Positions 38,201 to 51,660 of a stretch of 64,000 nucleotides of DNA are shown piece after piece; position 1 is the stretch's first letter, and each line of letters begins with the position of its first letter. This stretch comes from Smittium mucronatum (Eukaryota > Kickxellomycota > Harpellomycetes > Harpellales > Legeriomycetaceae), in the NCBI GenBank assembly GCA_001953115.1, contig LSSL01000010.1, positions 1 through 64,000 on the forward strand, in the 5' to 3' direction. The notes beneath the pieces were generated by a model. That model worked only from the letters and a program-made list of their open reading frames with translations, ran no database searches and was not told where the DNA came from. Made by a program: the position numbers and the translations under genes.

Positions 38201-41200
38201 AAATAAAATTTGGCAAAATAAAGGCTTCATCAGAGCCAGAAATAAGTGGCACTGATGGTTTTGAACAAGTTCTTATTCTTTTTTTATATTGATTTCTTTG
38301 GAAAATATAAATCAAAAAATCATTAGTACTTTTTTTATTTTTTTATAAACCGAATCTATTTTAACAATTATTAAGAATCTTATGCAAAAAAATGTAATAA
38401 TATTATAACAGTATACTTTTTGGTCTATTTTTTTTTCTGTATAAAAGGTGATAAATAAACCAACTCGTGGAATTTTTCTCTTTTTCTTTTTCTATCTTCT
38501 TTTTGAAAGATCCTCTATTTATTTTTATTCGTGGCAGAAAGTGTAAGTCTTTTCTATCAATAGATACATATAAATATTATTTAGCCATTAGAAATAAACC
38601 GAAGCAAATTTAATCTTCTCACAAAGAATTTAAAAAAATATATAGAAGAATCACAGGTTTCAAGGAAATTTATTGGAAGAAATTTAGGTCCTGAATATGT
38701 AAATTCAACTATGAATTTTAGTTAATTCTTTGATTATAATATGGCTTTTTGTTATAATTACAAAGTTAATTATATATTAAATTGTTATATATCTAATTTA
38801 TCTTACAAACTATATTTATGCAAATTATACTTTTGATTTTAATTAGGAAAGAAAATTTATTTCTGATTTAAAGAAAAAAAATTGATAGTTAATCTATAAA
38901 GAAGCTTAAGGTATATTATATAAACTTTTTTATTTATTTTTCAGAATTCTGTCGAATACTACTTATAGTTATAATAGATCAATTTAAAATCCAACTGTGC
39001 TTCTTGGGAAAATATTCATCACTTTAAAATGATATCTGGGTTAGTGAACAAAATATATTTTTCTGTATGTGAGTGTATAGGCTTTTTTTTAAACAGCTAC
39101 TGATTTAATTTTCCGGTCAATAGGTAATTATAATATATGCTATTTAGTTGTTTTTTTTTGTAAATATCTTTTTATGACAAATTTATACCCTTTGATAAGA
39201 GTATAACAATTTAAAATGGGGTTTTTTCATACTTAGGAGTCATATATCACATCTTAATTACGATGAAGCACAAAAAAGTGGATATTTCATAACCAATTTG
39301 TAGTTTTTTTCCAAGAAATCTTTACAAAAATTAAATTTGATTTTGCTTTATATATAAAACCTTCATGTCAGATCATATCATGTATTTATTTTGATTTTAA
39401 ATTTTTTTTTGCTTATTTATAGTTGTATTAAGACTAGTAATTGATAAATTAGATTAAAACACTAAAGCCATTTTTAATAAAGATTGTGTATTTATTTCTT
39501 CATTTTAACTTAGATGATAGATAAAAATTGTGGGTATTTTAATGAATCGATGAATAGGAGTATTGAATTATAAAATTATCTTATTATTATGTAGTTTTTT
39601 TTGTACTTTTTGTGTAATTAAGTATCATAAGTTATCTTTAAATTTATTGAAAGTTACTAAAATTTCAATAATAGCACCTACTTTCACTTTTTATTTTAGA
39701 TTTAAATCCATTATATTTGGCTTTCTAGATTCAAACAGTTTTATCTTAGTGAAAATTAAGAAATTATTTGTGATAATAGCAATTTTATTAAAAAACCTAC
39801 TTCAAATAAATTGATATCTTTTGTTAATGAGTTTAAATGGTTTTATTTTTTGCTAGTCCTTTTTGTGAAAAAAGGACTTTTTATTCGTTTATAGTTAAAA
39901 AATTTCAATAAAAGTTGGATTTTTTTATATAAAAAAGATTCTGCTAATAAAAAGTTTGGGGATATTTTTTTAATATTGGCCTTGAAAAAGTTATTTGATC
40001 ATGTCTCCAAATTTTAATCCTTATAATTTTATTGTTATCCTATTATAAAGCAACATGTTTTACGGATGTGAGATTATGTTAACTTTTGATCTAAGTAATA
40101 AATGGGAAAAGGAATAAAACTATTTATATTTGAGAGAATAAATTATTAAATTTTGAGCTTTTACTCTTCTATTATTCAAATGATCAAACTAGTTTTAATG
40201 ATATTATTTATATAAAATATATAGGTTTAAATACGCTGTATTTTTTTAAAATGAGAAAACAGTACCATTTAATTCATGGAAAATTATTTTCCGTGTAATT
40301 TTAACCCAATAAAAGTTTTCTATTTCCCTTTCTATAAATTTTTGGTTTTAAATGCATATGGCAGATTCTTAATGAAGAGGTTATTATATGTTGTAGCTTT
40401 TTTTAGCGAAAATTCATAAAAATTGTTTTTTTTTCGAATAAAAATGAAAATTGTAGACAAAAGAAAAATTACATTGCACTAAAATCCGTTCAAAACCCTG
40501 ATTAAGATAAAATAAAATAAAAGAACCTTTTTTTCTCAATAAAAACAATTAAATTTGGTTTAGAAAAATCTTTTGATAATTTTAATCAGATAATTATCAG
40601 TAAAAGTTACATTAAAATAATGCCGTCCTCGTTAATATTCTCCCATGTTAGTAGAATTATATCAAAAACAAATACACAATTTCTGTGATAAATCCAAATT
40701 AGGAAAAATGAATGCGTAAGATAAGATCTGTAAACCAATAATATTTTCATGTAATCTCTATTAATTAATATTAGGGGTTATTTGCTTATTAAAACACATA
40801 GCTAATAATATTGATCAAAATATCCATTATAAAGATAGTAGTAAGAGTATAGAGATAAAAAATAAATCAATTTTCATAAATCAATTCACATATTTTTTTT
40901 AAATACTTGTATTCATTATTTAATAAAGATTTTATTTTAATCGTGCATCTGAAATGACATAATCCCTAAATTAAAAAAAAATACTTCTGAATATCTTAAT
41001 AACACCCCCAAAATTTTTTTGACAAATTTATTAAGAAATTTTGGCTAATTTGCTAATTAAATGTTCTAAAATGAATAATGTGAGGTTTACTAAATACGTT
41101 CAGTCAATAGATTTATAAAGTTGAAAAAAAATTTATATTTTCAGTGCTAAAAAAATAAATAAAGCTATATTGAAACGCCTAAGCGAATTTCTTAATATAG

Positions 41201-41834
41201 GGTATTATATCAAAATACCATCACACATTTCTTAAAAATTATAATTTTTTCTGAAAAGAAATTTTTATTGAAAATTTACCCAATATATTCAAGGTCTGAG
41301 ATTTTTTTAAAACCCTAATTCGAAAGTCATAAACATATTTTTAATAATTCAGAAATCAACCTAATACCGATTGATACAGAACAATAATAATATGATCCTT
41401 TATTTTAAATTTCCGATTAATTTTTTCAAAAGATCTATTATAAATCAAAATTTATTTATATAAATATTAAATAGCTTTTCTCGATTTCGCGAAAAAAGTT
41501 TTTACAAAAAAAATATAATAGGAATTCTCAGTTTTGCGATTTAGTTTTTTTTTTGAATAAATTTTGACTTACTAAATAGTGCCACTAATTTTAATTTCGA
41601 AGATTGTGAATGGATTTTTTTATACTTTAAAATAAACTTAATTAAAATTTTTTCGAGTGAAAGAAAAATTAACATCTTTGGAAAATCCAGAATCCAAATT
41701 TAATATTTTATAATAATTTAAAAATTTCAAATATCCCACTTTGGATTTTTTTTTAGTTCACATAATTTTTTTATATAAAAAAAATAGTTAAAATAAAAAA
41801 AACCTCAATCTGTCTTCAATTAAAATTTTAAATA
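35291..41834. other. AT-rich gene desert, part 4
   Basis: About 6.5 kb without a supportable gene. A 14-bp perfect inverted repeat lies at 36,525-36,538 and 36,626-36,639. The stretch 37,260-38,260 is less AT-rich and may be a decayed element (see findings). The frame at 39,563-39,814 opens with TTG and is hydrophobic low-complexity sequence, probably chance. Confidence 0.5.
36525..36639. repeat. Short inverted repeat with GCGC arms
   Basis: ATTTAAAGCGCGAA at 36,525-36,538 is the exact reverse complement of TTCGCGCTTTAAAT at 36,626-36,639, with an 87-bp spacer. A third, partial CGCGCTTTAAAAT lies at about 36,777-36,789. Such GC-cored arms are unusual in this background and could be the ends of a tiny MITE. 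Confidence 0.6.
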
Positions 41835-42860
41835 TTGAGAATTACAAATAGAGTACGAAAATATACGGGGTTAATTTTTAAGTTTCCTCTGTATCTGCTA
41901 CTGCTGAATATTCTAATGATCATGATATTTCTGAGCCCGAGTTCTATAATATTCTACCAAAAAAACCCAGATTATATTTATTTTTTAACTGGGTTTAATA
42001 TAGATGAGATTAATGAGGTTTATTCAGTGTTAGAAAAAAACCTTATAAAAGCTGTAATTAAACGGGGTGGATAATCATAATTTTCATCAAAGGATAAATT
42101 GCTGATTTTGATGATGTACTTGCGACAATATTTCAAGTATGATAAGTAGGGTCAGGACTTTAAGATATATGTGCCATCCGCATGTAACATAGTAAATTCT
42201 GGAGCTGAAGTTGTCCGCGAGCCATTAATCAACTACCACATTTGCCTAATTAAAAATGGAGTTCATTTGTCACAATCTATACTTATCCCGAATATCAAGG
42301 ATGTAGTATTAATCATCGACTGTACCGCTTTCTTCATGAACAGACCCTCAGGACTGCTTCAAGAAAGAAAGTTTTTTTACACATGAAAACATCGACGCTA
42401 TTGAGTTAATAGGAAATAGTGTGATATCAAACTGTAGGTGTGAATTTATTAGCCCTATTTTAGAGGGACTAATTAATGTAATGTCGGTAACACAAAGAAT
42501 GGGGAGCTTATTCAGAGATTTTTTTAAAAAATATCCTGAAGATATTAGAATCAAAAATGGAAATGGAGATCATAAATAATGGCCTTCGTGGCTGATAAGG
42601 GTTATGTAGCACTGGAAAATAAATTTAGAATAGTTATTCTCAAAAAGTTAAAACACCCCAACGTTGACAAGATCTCACAGACTCGGATTCATTTTATCTC
42701 TCAACCGAGTAAATCTTCTATATCTCCAGAATATACCAATATTATAGATAGAGTAGACTATAATGAAAGGATGATATTAGTACACTTTTTTGAAAGTATT
42801 AAAATTGTTTTCAAACTTATGAGAGATACACATAGAAGGTCGCTAAATAATATCTGAGGC
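41835..42860 (+). pseudogene. Decayed DDE transposase, ISL2EU/Harbinger (DDE_Tnp_4) type, copy 1
   Basis: Three frames read as one broken protein. 41,940-42,072 gives YFLTGFNIDEINEVYSVLEK, like the FYTGL...F N-terminal motif of ISL2EU/IS5-like transposases. 42,090-42,240 gives a KDKLLILMMYLRQ...VNSGAEVV helix-turn-helix-like region, interrupted by stops. 42,300-42,390 gives DVVLIIDCTAFFMNRPSG and LLQERKFFYT, matching the IDCT...RPS...ER..FY block that holds the first catalytic Asp (42,318-42,320). 42,579-42,857 begins AFVADKGY, the third conserved block, and ends with RMILVHFFESIKIVFKLM, like the terminal R.ERxxxRLK helix. Frameshifts and stops separate the pieces, and the expected SD of the second block is not seen. 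The family name is by motif memory, not by search. Confidence 0.7.
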
Positions 42861-45800
42861 CTTCAAGGATATCTATGTTACCTTAAGTATCCTATACATA
42901 TCAAAATATTTATTAAGGATTAAGTATGTTGGATTTTATGATATAATAAGACTCAAGAAGTTAAAATCCTGTAGTAAGAAAAGGGAAAAATCAACATATA
43001 CAATGCAAACAGAAAAAGAAATATATTCAATCAAGATCTTTCCGCTATAGCCTACAATTTAAGTGGTATAAATTATGGAGGTTCAAACTAAAGGATCTTA
43101 GGAAGAATAAAATGACTTTCAGAGCCAGATATTACTGATTCGGATTCATTTTCATAAGCTTTATTTAACATTTTTTATTTGGTGTTATAAAATTTCGATT
43201 TTAAATTATTCTCATATAAATCAACTCCAATACTAATATTATCAAAAGCAAATATTTTGATTTTGATTTCCTATTGAAAAATCAATTATAATTTTTTTTT
43301 ATGATTAAAAGGCCAAGAATAATGAAATAAACTAGCATCTATCTTTCTTCAATTCATCATCAGAATATTTTACACCGATATTTACCCTTCACCAATAACG
43401 TTAGTATCGCTTCCATTTAAACTAAATTTATTTTTTTGATTTTTTTTTATGTATTTAATTGATTTTTATGTTAAATTTCTTTTGTAGAATTAGTCTAGAT
43501 GGTTTTAATTTTCGAGTAGAATATTTGCTAATATTTTATTTCTATTTTTGGACTAGATAAAGAAAAAATATGTATAAATCATCTTTGCTTTCGACTTTAT
43601 ATATTTTAAGGTAATTTAACAACATTAAAACATACTTTTATCATTTTAAATATATTTTTCACATTAAAATTTATCTCTATAATTTTCTTTTTTATATATT
43701 CAAGCTCTAATATTATGTGATTTATATGAGTCAATTAAAATAAGTGCCTCAAGTAAATGATTAAAGTTTATCTTTATTTGAAAGTTATATAGATAGTCGA
43801 TAAAATCTTCTGAATTTAAATTAAAAAACTTTTTTTGTTTCAAAAAATAATTTTAGATCCACTTTAGTCTGTATTATAAAAAAGCGTACAGGTTAATGTT
43901 TGAAGCGAGACGAAAAATTGAAATAAAACTTCTTGATTTAATATAATTTAAATAAATTTTCCGCTGCAAAAATGAATAAAAATATTTATTGCTAATATTT
44001 TAATGATCTATATTTTACATAATTCTACTTATTTTAACTTATTTATATACAAATACTATTTTTTCAATCATAACCTTAAAAATAATTTGTAAAATTTAAA
44101 CTGTGGGTCTAAAAACCAAAACTAAGATTTAGAATTATTAGATACGATAAGATTTTTTGGATTTTTTTCTACTTTTAATTTATAGTCATCGAAATAGACC
44201 GATAACTTGGTATCAATATAAAATGCGAAAAAGCTTATATTATTTCTTCTTTTCGCGAAATTCATAATAAAATTTTTAATTAGGATTATCTTTACCATAG
44301 ATAAAAAATTTCAAAATAAATAAATGATCATTTTTTATTAAATCGCTGTATTACACTTTTTTTTCTTGATTTTAAGTCAATTTATTTCCGTTATGATTTT
44401 ATTTGTTTTACTTATTATTTTCAAGTCTTATACAAACTTTTATTATAACAAAAATATTTATTTGGTTTTTTTTAAAAGTTATAGCTAAAAATTTAAACTT
44501 AGCTAGTATTACCTAAGAAAATCTTATCATATTCGGAAAAAAAAATTAATCAGACCATTTATGATTTAAACATTTTTTAAGAATTTTCTCATTGATCTTA
44601 GAGTACTTTTTGGGCTCATACTTATCATAAGCATGAAATTTAAAAGGTTTTGATTCATTTTTGATGTTAAATTAGCCTTTTTGATTTTTGGGATATAAAA
44701 ATGATAATTCTTTTTACTTAATTATGAATAGATTATTAAAACTTGTTATTAATAACTTTTTGGTATTTTTAAATTATCTAATTTTGTTTTTTGATACATT
44801 TAGGTAACAAAAAAACATCTTTAGCTTTGTAGAATAAAAAATTAGCACATTTTTATGCTTTATTGAAGCGAAGTTTTCTGAGGCATGTAGATTGGATATA
44901 TTTTGTCACCTATATTTATAAAAATTTCGAAGATAAAGGCCTAATTTTGAGCAAAAAAAATTAACAGGAATGTAATTGTTATATAATATAAAATAACCAT
45001 TTAATTGTGGATTCAAATATAATTATAGTTTTTTCTGATGAGACTACCCCCCCCCCCAAGGATAAGTGTATAGAAATTTTCACAATTGATTAAAATCAAA
45101 AAAAAAAAATTCTGAAAAATTGAACTTCAAATTGGTTAATCAGAAAAAAAACACTCATCAATATACTTTTTCAGGACAAGCGGCAAAAAATGACAATATT
45201 ATTTGGTATATTTTTAATTAAATTGGTAATATCTTAAACTGTTAGATAAATAAAGAGGATAAAGTTTTTGAAAGGTTAAATACTTTTTCTGGAAAAAATG
45301 ATGGAAAATTAGACATAATGACAAATAATCCGCAAATATATAAACTATATAGACAATAATCATTTTTCCCGCCTAATTACCATCGTAAATATCTTTAAAA
45401 TCCTGCATAAATTTTTCCATTTAAATAATTGGCTCTATTATTCTTATTAAAACCCCATTCTCTAGATTTAAAAATGAAAAAAAAAAAAAATTTAAAATAC
45501 GCAAACTTATTTGCTAATAATATTGAATCGTAACCAAGCCCCTTGGAATAATAGTATTTTTTGCTCTTAATATGATATTTTTTACATCAAATTTTTTTGG
45601 TATGTTGTTTTTTTTATATTAAAAAGCTCCACTATGGACTCAATTTAATATTAATCAAAAAAAAAATTCTTATATTTATACTTGCCTCTAATATTCTGAA
45701 TAAAAATTATTCATAAAGGTGATGGAATAGAAGGTTATGTTTTCATACAAGTAGCTAAAAAAATTATTTATTTGGGGGAAATATGGCCCCCATTCTTTTA

Positions 45801-46768
45801 TATCTTAGATTTTTATTATTCTCTTCTATCTTTCAATTCAGTGTGTCAAATGCTCTGATTTACTAAATTTATAAAAATTAATTTGTTGTTTTCGAAAATT
45901 AAGCCAAAAGAAAGATTATTTTTTTGATGAAAACAAAGATGGAATAGATACTGGACATTTGAATGGTACAAAAATACCCACCGAGGATGAAAGAGTTAAA
46001 AAAAATAAAACTTATATTTGATTTTTGGTCCTTTTTCTGACCCAATTTGGTGTTTAATCTCAAAAAAAAACAAATATAAGATGGTAAAAATAAATTTGGC
46101 CAATAATTTTTTTTTGCGGATTTTTTAATAAATTCGCGAGTGAAAATGGCTGGTGAAAATTAAATGCATATATTTTTAAAGGATTTGTAGTTTTTTCAAC
46201 ACTTCATCTTCTTTTCGAGATTCTTTCTTATTATTAACGCCAAATGTTTTTGAAATATTAAAATTCAAAAACCAGTTAGGAAATGATTTGGCACTGAAAA
46301 GGGTTATATGTAATATCAAACCAAAAAATTTTGATTTTAATATAGCTTAGTTAATTTGCTACATAAAAATATTTATATTGAAGATTCTCAATGAAGAGAT
46401 ATTTTTGTTTGTATGATACTATAACTTGATAATCCTTAGATTAAAAATATCCAATAAATTTTTAAAATTAAATTTAGTCGTTTCTATTATAAAAGAAAAG
46501 GCATTTCCATTTTTCAAATATCCTAATTAGTATATTGAAGGGCTTTTGGCGCAACTTATTTTTTTTGTAATTTATTTTCACTTTTATTGGATAAAAATGA
46601 TTTTTTGTAATTTATGCTGAAACAAAGTACACTATAAAATCCCTCCTTTATTAATATTATCCCATATTGAATTTCAAGAAAACATGCACATTATAATTTA
46701 AAATAATCCATCTTTATGATAAAAAAAATTCTCGATCGAAAATACATAACGTTGTTTATTTAAAGCTA
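42861..46768. other. AT-rich gene desert, part 5
   Basis: The first ~280 bp (to about 43,140) are less AT-rich and may be the 3' flank of the transposon. The rest is featureless apart from an 11-C run at 45,047-45,057. No gene or RNA is supported. Confidence 0.5.
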
Positions 46769-47398
46769 TTTTTTTTTATTACGGAATTCTTTTTTAAGAT
46801 AACTTCATTAAAAACTATACTAAAAAATATGAAGAAAAGAAAAATTCGTATAGAAAATACTATTATCCTAACTAAAATAAGCTCCTCTGTCGGACTACCT
46901 TCTGCTTACCTACGGGAAAAGGATTCAATCTACCAACCGAAAGACCCCCCCCCCCTGACATTGCTTCAAGTAGGCTGGATGACTGAGGTTACTTGAAGTC
47001 AATAATTAAGCTCTTTTTCAACGAAAAATAGTTCATTGAATCTACTGAGCTCCTATCCAGAGCCTATTTCTAACAGGATTAATAAAATTAGGCTCCTAGC
47101 CAAAAGTGGGATTGATCGATATGGCTTTCCTAAAATAGCTGTTAGACACTGTCATCCGTCTTACTGACTAACTCTGGATTTTTACACTAGACTATGTCTT
47201 AGCTGTGCTAAACTATCGGTTCCTCCTGTTTCTAGATGGTTCTCTTCTGGAATCACTATCCTCTGAATCGCTGTGCGCTGTCTCCACTATTCCCAACCAA
47301 GAATAGTACAAGTCTGTGTGAAATTTCGATCTAATTTATTTCAAAAAGTACACTATTAAGCCCCTAAACCGCGGCATGTTATTCCACTCTTAGGGGTT
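46769..47398 (-). repeat. Dispersed repeat family A, copy at 46.8 kb
   Basis: Same family and orientation as 30,540-31,157, over the full length. It carries an 11-C run (46,945-46,955) where the other copy has only ACCCCCACTGG. On the - strand it starts ATAACCCCTAAGAGTGGAAT; CCCCTAA and the TTTAGGGG ~20 bases further on can pair as a terminal hairpin. It ends in an AT-rich tract after GAATTCCGTAAT. Target-site duplications were not identified. Confidence 0.75.
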
Positions 47399-49547
47399 AT
47401 TTAAAGCCATCAAGCTAAAAATTCCCTTGAAAATCCCCTATATTTAATATAAAGGGTCATTAACTAATTATGATAAATTAATAATAATCCCTGAAACATT
47501 AATAAAACACGAATTTATTTCCTAATCAGTATAGCTATTCCTTATTAGATATTTCATTACTTAGTTAATGGGATAATTCTAAGAGTAATTTCGTTATTAA
47601 ATTAATAATCTAAGTTCAGAAAAACATTTATTTTAACCAAAAATAGATACATATCTAATGAATTGGTGGGTTTTTTTAACATATGAAAGTATTTTTTTAC
47701 ATTAAGTGTGCACAATTACGACAAAATCTCATATGTCTGTATCTTTTATAAAAAGCTCCGTTTAATGGGATTTATGTTATACTAAACAAAAATATTATTT
47801 AATTCTTGATAAAAAGGTATTTAACTTTTTTAATTGGAAACTTTTATCATTATGGGTGCTTTATTGCTACAATCCCTATAATATATATTTATACCTGCTA
47901 TCTTAAATTAGAATAGGGATTTTATCGTAAGTATATACCTATAACGATAAACTCCGCCATTTAAAAAATAAAAATCTATATAAATCATAAATACGATAGT
48001 ATTCGATTTAATCTCACACGTTTATCCGTTAAAATACCTCTTTTTGAAAATATAAGTGGTTTTTTGTGTAATTAAATCATCGATTTTGAAAAAAATCGAT
48101 ATTATGCCAATGATTTTTCTAATATGAATTATTCACTTCAATTTATAAATAACTTCTTATTTTTCTAAAATAGCAGATATTTTTTATTATCTGACATTAT
48201 TAAATAATAACCATTTTCAAAAAGAAATAAATGTCTATTTAAGTGTTTATTGGCTCATTTTTTGAGATTTAAATCGATAAGACTTAGTTAATATTCGTAG
48301 AAAACTCTTTTTTATTAGCAATCTAATATAATTAGAATCCAATTAAATTAATCTTTTATATATTTTTATACAAACTTTCGTTAAATTGGGATCCAGTAAC
48401 ATAAGATACCTTTGGTTTTTGTGACATATTAATTTATTTTTCTCCTTTTAGGTCTGATCTAAAAAAAATGGCTTTCTTTTTTGTTCAATTATTTCACTAA
48501 ATTGAAATTTTTTGCATAATATTGGATAAAACAAGTAGTTGATTTAATTAAAGTTGTAGATATTTACTAATATTATGAAGTTACTAATTCATTCCCGGAA
48601 AGTATTAAAAGAATATTTTAAACAATTTTAAACAAACCAATGAAACCATCGGTTTCAAAATTAAAAGCGAGTATTGATTAAAAATAACTTTTTTACTATT
48701 GGTATAATAAAAAACTGAATAAATGGAATTTTACATACTTTCATTTAAAGATTAGATTTTCTCACCACATTTTAGCCTGCATAATTTTGGAGAATAAGCA
48801 TTTGATATTAGCAGATTTAAGTTTATTTTTTTGTATGATAAAATTATATACATATACCAAATTTTAGAATCCCATTATTCAGGTTAACATTCTGTGGAGA
48901 ATCAATCGGAAATACTATCATTAATTAAACTGTGTATATTAATTTTAATGTAATATACTTATAAAAAATTGAAACCAATATGCATTTTACTATTCTTTGA
49001 TAAAATAAGATGCATATTTGTATTTTAAATTTTTTTAGGGTGTAAAATACACAAAAAAAAAATACCACCAAACTATTAAAATTTAATAAAATTTATTATT
49101 AAATATTTAAGATTAATATTATTTATTAGATATTATACTTTGTTAGAAATAAATTTAATCATAAATAATAATATAAACATAGATGATTATATTCTGATAA
49201 ACTTTCAAATTATAATCTATTAAGCTTATAAAACGGAAAATATTTTTAAAAACAGTTTTAGGTATAACTATATTAAAAACAGGCTTTGGGACTCTGCTAA
49301 GGAATAATAATATTTACATTTACAAAATCTCATGTGTAATCCTGAATACAACATAAATTTAAATTCCGTGTTAGGGTAATATTTTAAAGATATTTCATGA
49401 AATATAGGTTAATTTTAAATTGATTAAAATAAAATGAAATGAAATTTACCTTAAATGAAAACTTATTTGCACAAAATACATCAATACCTGTCTTTGACAT
49501 AAGTAAAAGCGGAAATTCTCCAAATGGCTTAATTATAACTGATATTG

Positions 49548-49590
<43 letters not shown>

Positions 49591-50599
49591 TTTTCAATCC
49601 ACTATATCTAAAGCAATTTAAAAGACAGTTTTTGAATGTGAATTTGTATCACTATTTTTTATATAATTTGAAATATTTTTTTTAAAATAAAGAGGTCACC
49701 TTACCTAATTTTAGCTTTTAAATCTTTTGTTCTTTTAAATTCCAGTTGTGTTAAAAATTTTAAGTAGTATTTAAACTAATCTATATGAAATCATATAGTT
49801 AAATTTATAAAGTCATCTTTTTAAAGACTCAATATTAGCTTTAAATGAATAAAAAGCTTTTTAATATGAAAAAAAGGTGGGAAAAAAACAAAAAATGGAT
49901 CTCATTTTTCCAAGATCTTAAGTCTTTCATTCTTATAAATTTTGTTCAAAAAAAATCGGATTTATATTATCTGATAAAATTTTGAGCTGAATAGATCTAA
50001 AAAATTGAAACCCCAATAAAATGACGTCAAAATAAATTAGAAAATATGACTCATTTTTAAAATACTATAAATTAAATTTATTCTTAAGAATCAATAGCTA
50101 TATATAAAAGCCTTATAGTTAAATGAATGTAAAGCAAAGAGAGTGAGATACAAGTTTGTTTCGAAAAACCCCACCATTTTATAACAAAAAAAAATAATCC
50201 TATTAAATGATTTAAATCGATTATACCGGTTTAAATATTTATATTTAAAAATAAAGATACTTTATATCAAAATTTTACAAAATAAAAGTAGTATCCGTAT
50301 AAGAAACAAAACATGATAATTTTTTTTCTCAGGAACTTTTCATTAAGATTTATGGGAAAAAATCTTTTTCACTTAATGTTGGCTCAGAAGAGGCGTATAT
50401 TCTTCCTAACTTTTTTTTTATGGAATATAATTTCTATAACTTCTATTGAATATTATAAATGGAATTTCTCATGATAATCTTGCTCTTTTTCTGTTTTCCT
50501 TTGATCTAATACCTCTCTTTTCATTTGTAAGATTTAAATTCTTTGAGTCTTATAGAGTCATAAAACTTAGCTTTATCTAACCTAAATGGTGATTTGGGT
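47399..50599. other. AT-rich gene desert, part 6
   Basis: No supported gene. A TTTA microsatellite (49,549-49,594) interrupts an otherwise chance frame at 49,439-49,621. Confidence 0.5.
49549..49594 (+). repeat. (TTTA)n microsatellite
   Basis: About 11.5 uninterrupted TTAT/TTTA units. Confidence 0.95.
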
Positions 50600-51660
50600 G
50601 TATTTAAGTTATTTGAAGCTACAAAAATATCTATAAATATTTCATCTTGTCTTATGATACTTATATTTATCTCAGATTGATTTAAAGACACTCTTTAGCC
50701 TGCAAAAAAAATCTTCTGCTAATACTCTTCCTTTTTGATTACTTGTGTTTATATCGTTTTTTTGTTCTGCTGGAACAACTATTTGACTTAATAAACTATA
50801 AGAATTTTTGAATTTTCGAGTCCCTGTCATTATTAAGATTATTTTTCTTTTTATGTATAACAACTCTAAATTTTTTTGTCTAATCTAACATTTCTTTGTC
50901 TGAAATTATATAAAAATTACTTTTATTTCGCTCACTATCTTCGATTCTATAGTCATAAGGGGTTTTCTTCAAAAAAACTCCTGTATATTCTATCCATCTT
51001 TCTCGTTACAGACATTTCATGAATCGAGTTTTCTACTACTGGGTTAATAAAAGCACAAATGACATCAGGAATTATCTCTATTTCCTTTTTAACTCATTAG
51101 TTGTTTTGCTTTCCAGAGTAAAGCATTCTCTATTCTAAAACAATAATGTTTTTATATTTATGAAAAAAACAGCCCAGTATATAATTAGCTATACATCTTT
51201 ATTTCTCACTAGAAGTATTGATTTGGATAATTGGCCGCTTCTTTTGGTGGGACAAAAATAATGTTTTATCAATGTTTTTCTGATGATATCAGCAGTAGAA
51301 TTCACCAAACTACAAGCATATGTTTTTGATATAATAAATTCACGGCTCAATTTTTCAAAATTAAAATAATAGTGCAAATAATTCATCAAACTATTAACTT
51401 ATCCTTTGTTGCTATTTTGGACTTTTTTCCTCCTTTATTTTCCACCCTGTTAAGGTTTTTTTCGCAACCTGAATAATTTTTTGCAACTCTCGATGTCAAC
51501 CCCAGTTTAAAAACATATGTCATCGAGTTTTTTTATTATTTCGTTGAAAATTTATGGCTCTTCGTCTTCATAAATACTCAAATATTTTGAAATCGAAGCA
51601 GAGTTTAAATACGAGTCCGCCTCGCAGCTTTCGGTTTCATCTTTGTTTTTTTGAATTATC
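50600..51660 (-). pseudogene. Decayed DDE transposase, ISL2EU/Harbinger type, copy 2
   Basis: On the - strand the pieces follow the same order as copy 1 at 41.8-42.9 kb. An acidic N-terminal stretch (about 51,650-51,560) is followed by ICF, a stop, then TGVDIESCKKLF (cf. YFLTGFNIDEINEVYSVLEK). Next are ATKDKL, YACSLVNSTADIIRKTLIKH (51,189-51,389; cf. SACNIVNSGAEVVREPLINY), ICAFINPVVENSIHEMSVTR (cf. CEFISPILEGLINVMSVTQR), and a terminal RVLAEDFFCRLKSVFKSI (50,672-50,863). Stops and frameshifts break it at least five times. The first catalytic Asp of copy 1 (IIDCT) is not kept here, whereas KMD keeps an Asp where copy 1 has lost it, so the copies decayed independently. Homology to copy 1 is clear also at the DNA level. 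Confidence 0.7.

Noticed and set aside
39563..39814. 83-residue hydrophobic open frame
   Set aside because: TTG-initiated; the membrane-like composition is a by-product of T-rich codons; no neighbour or motif supports it.
42348..42554. Antisense frame in the transposase remnant
   Set aside because: The + strand carries the transposase motifs.
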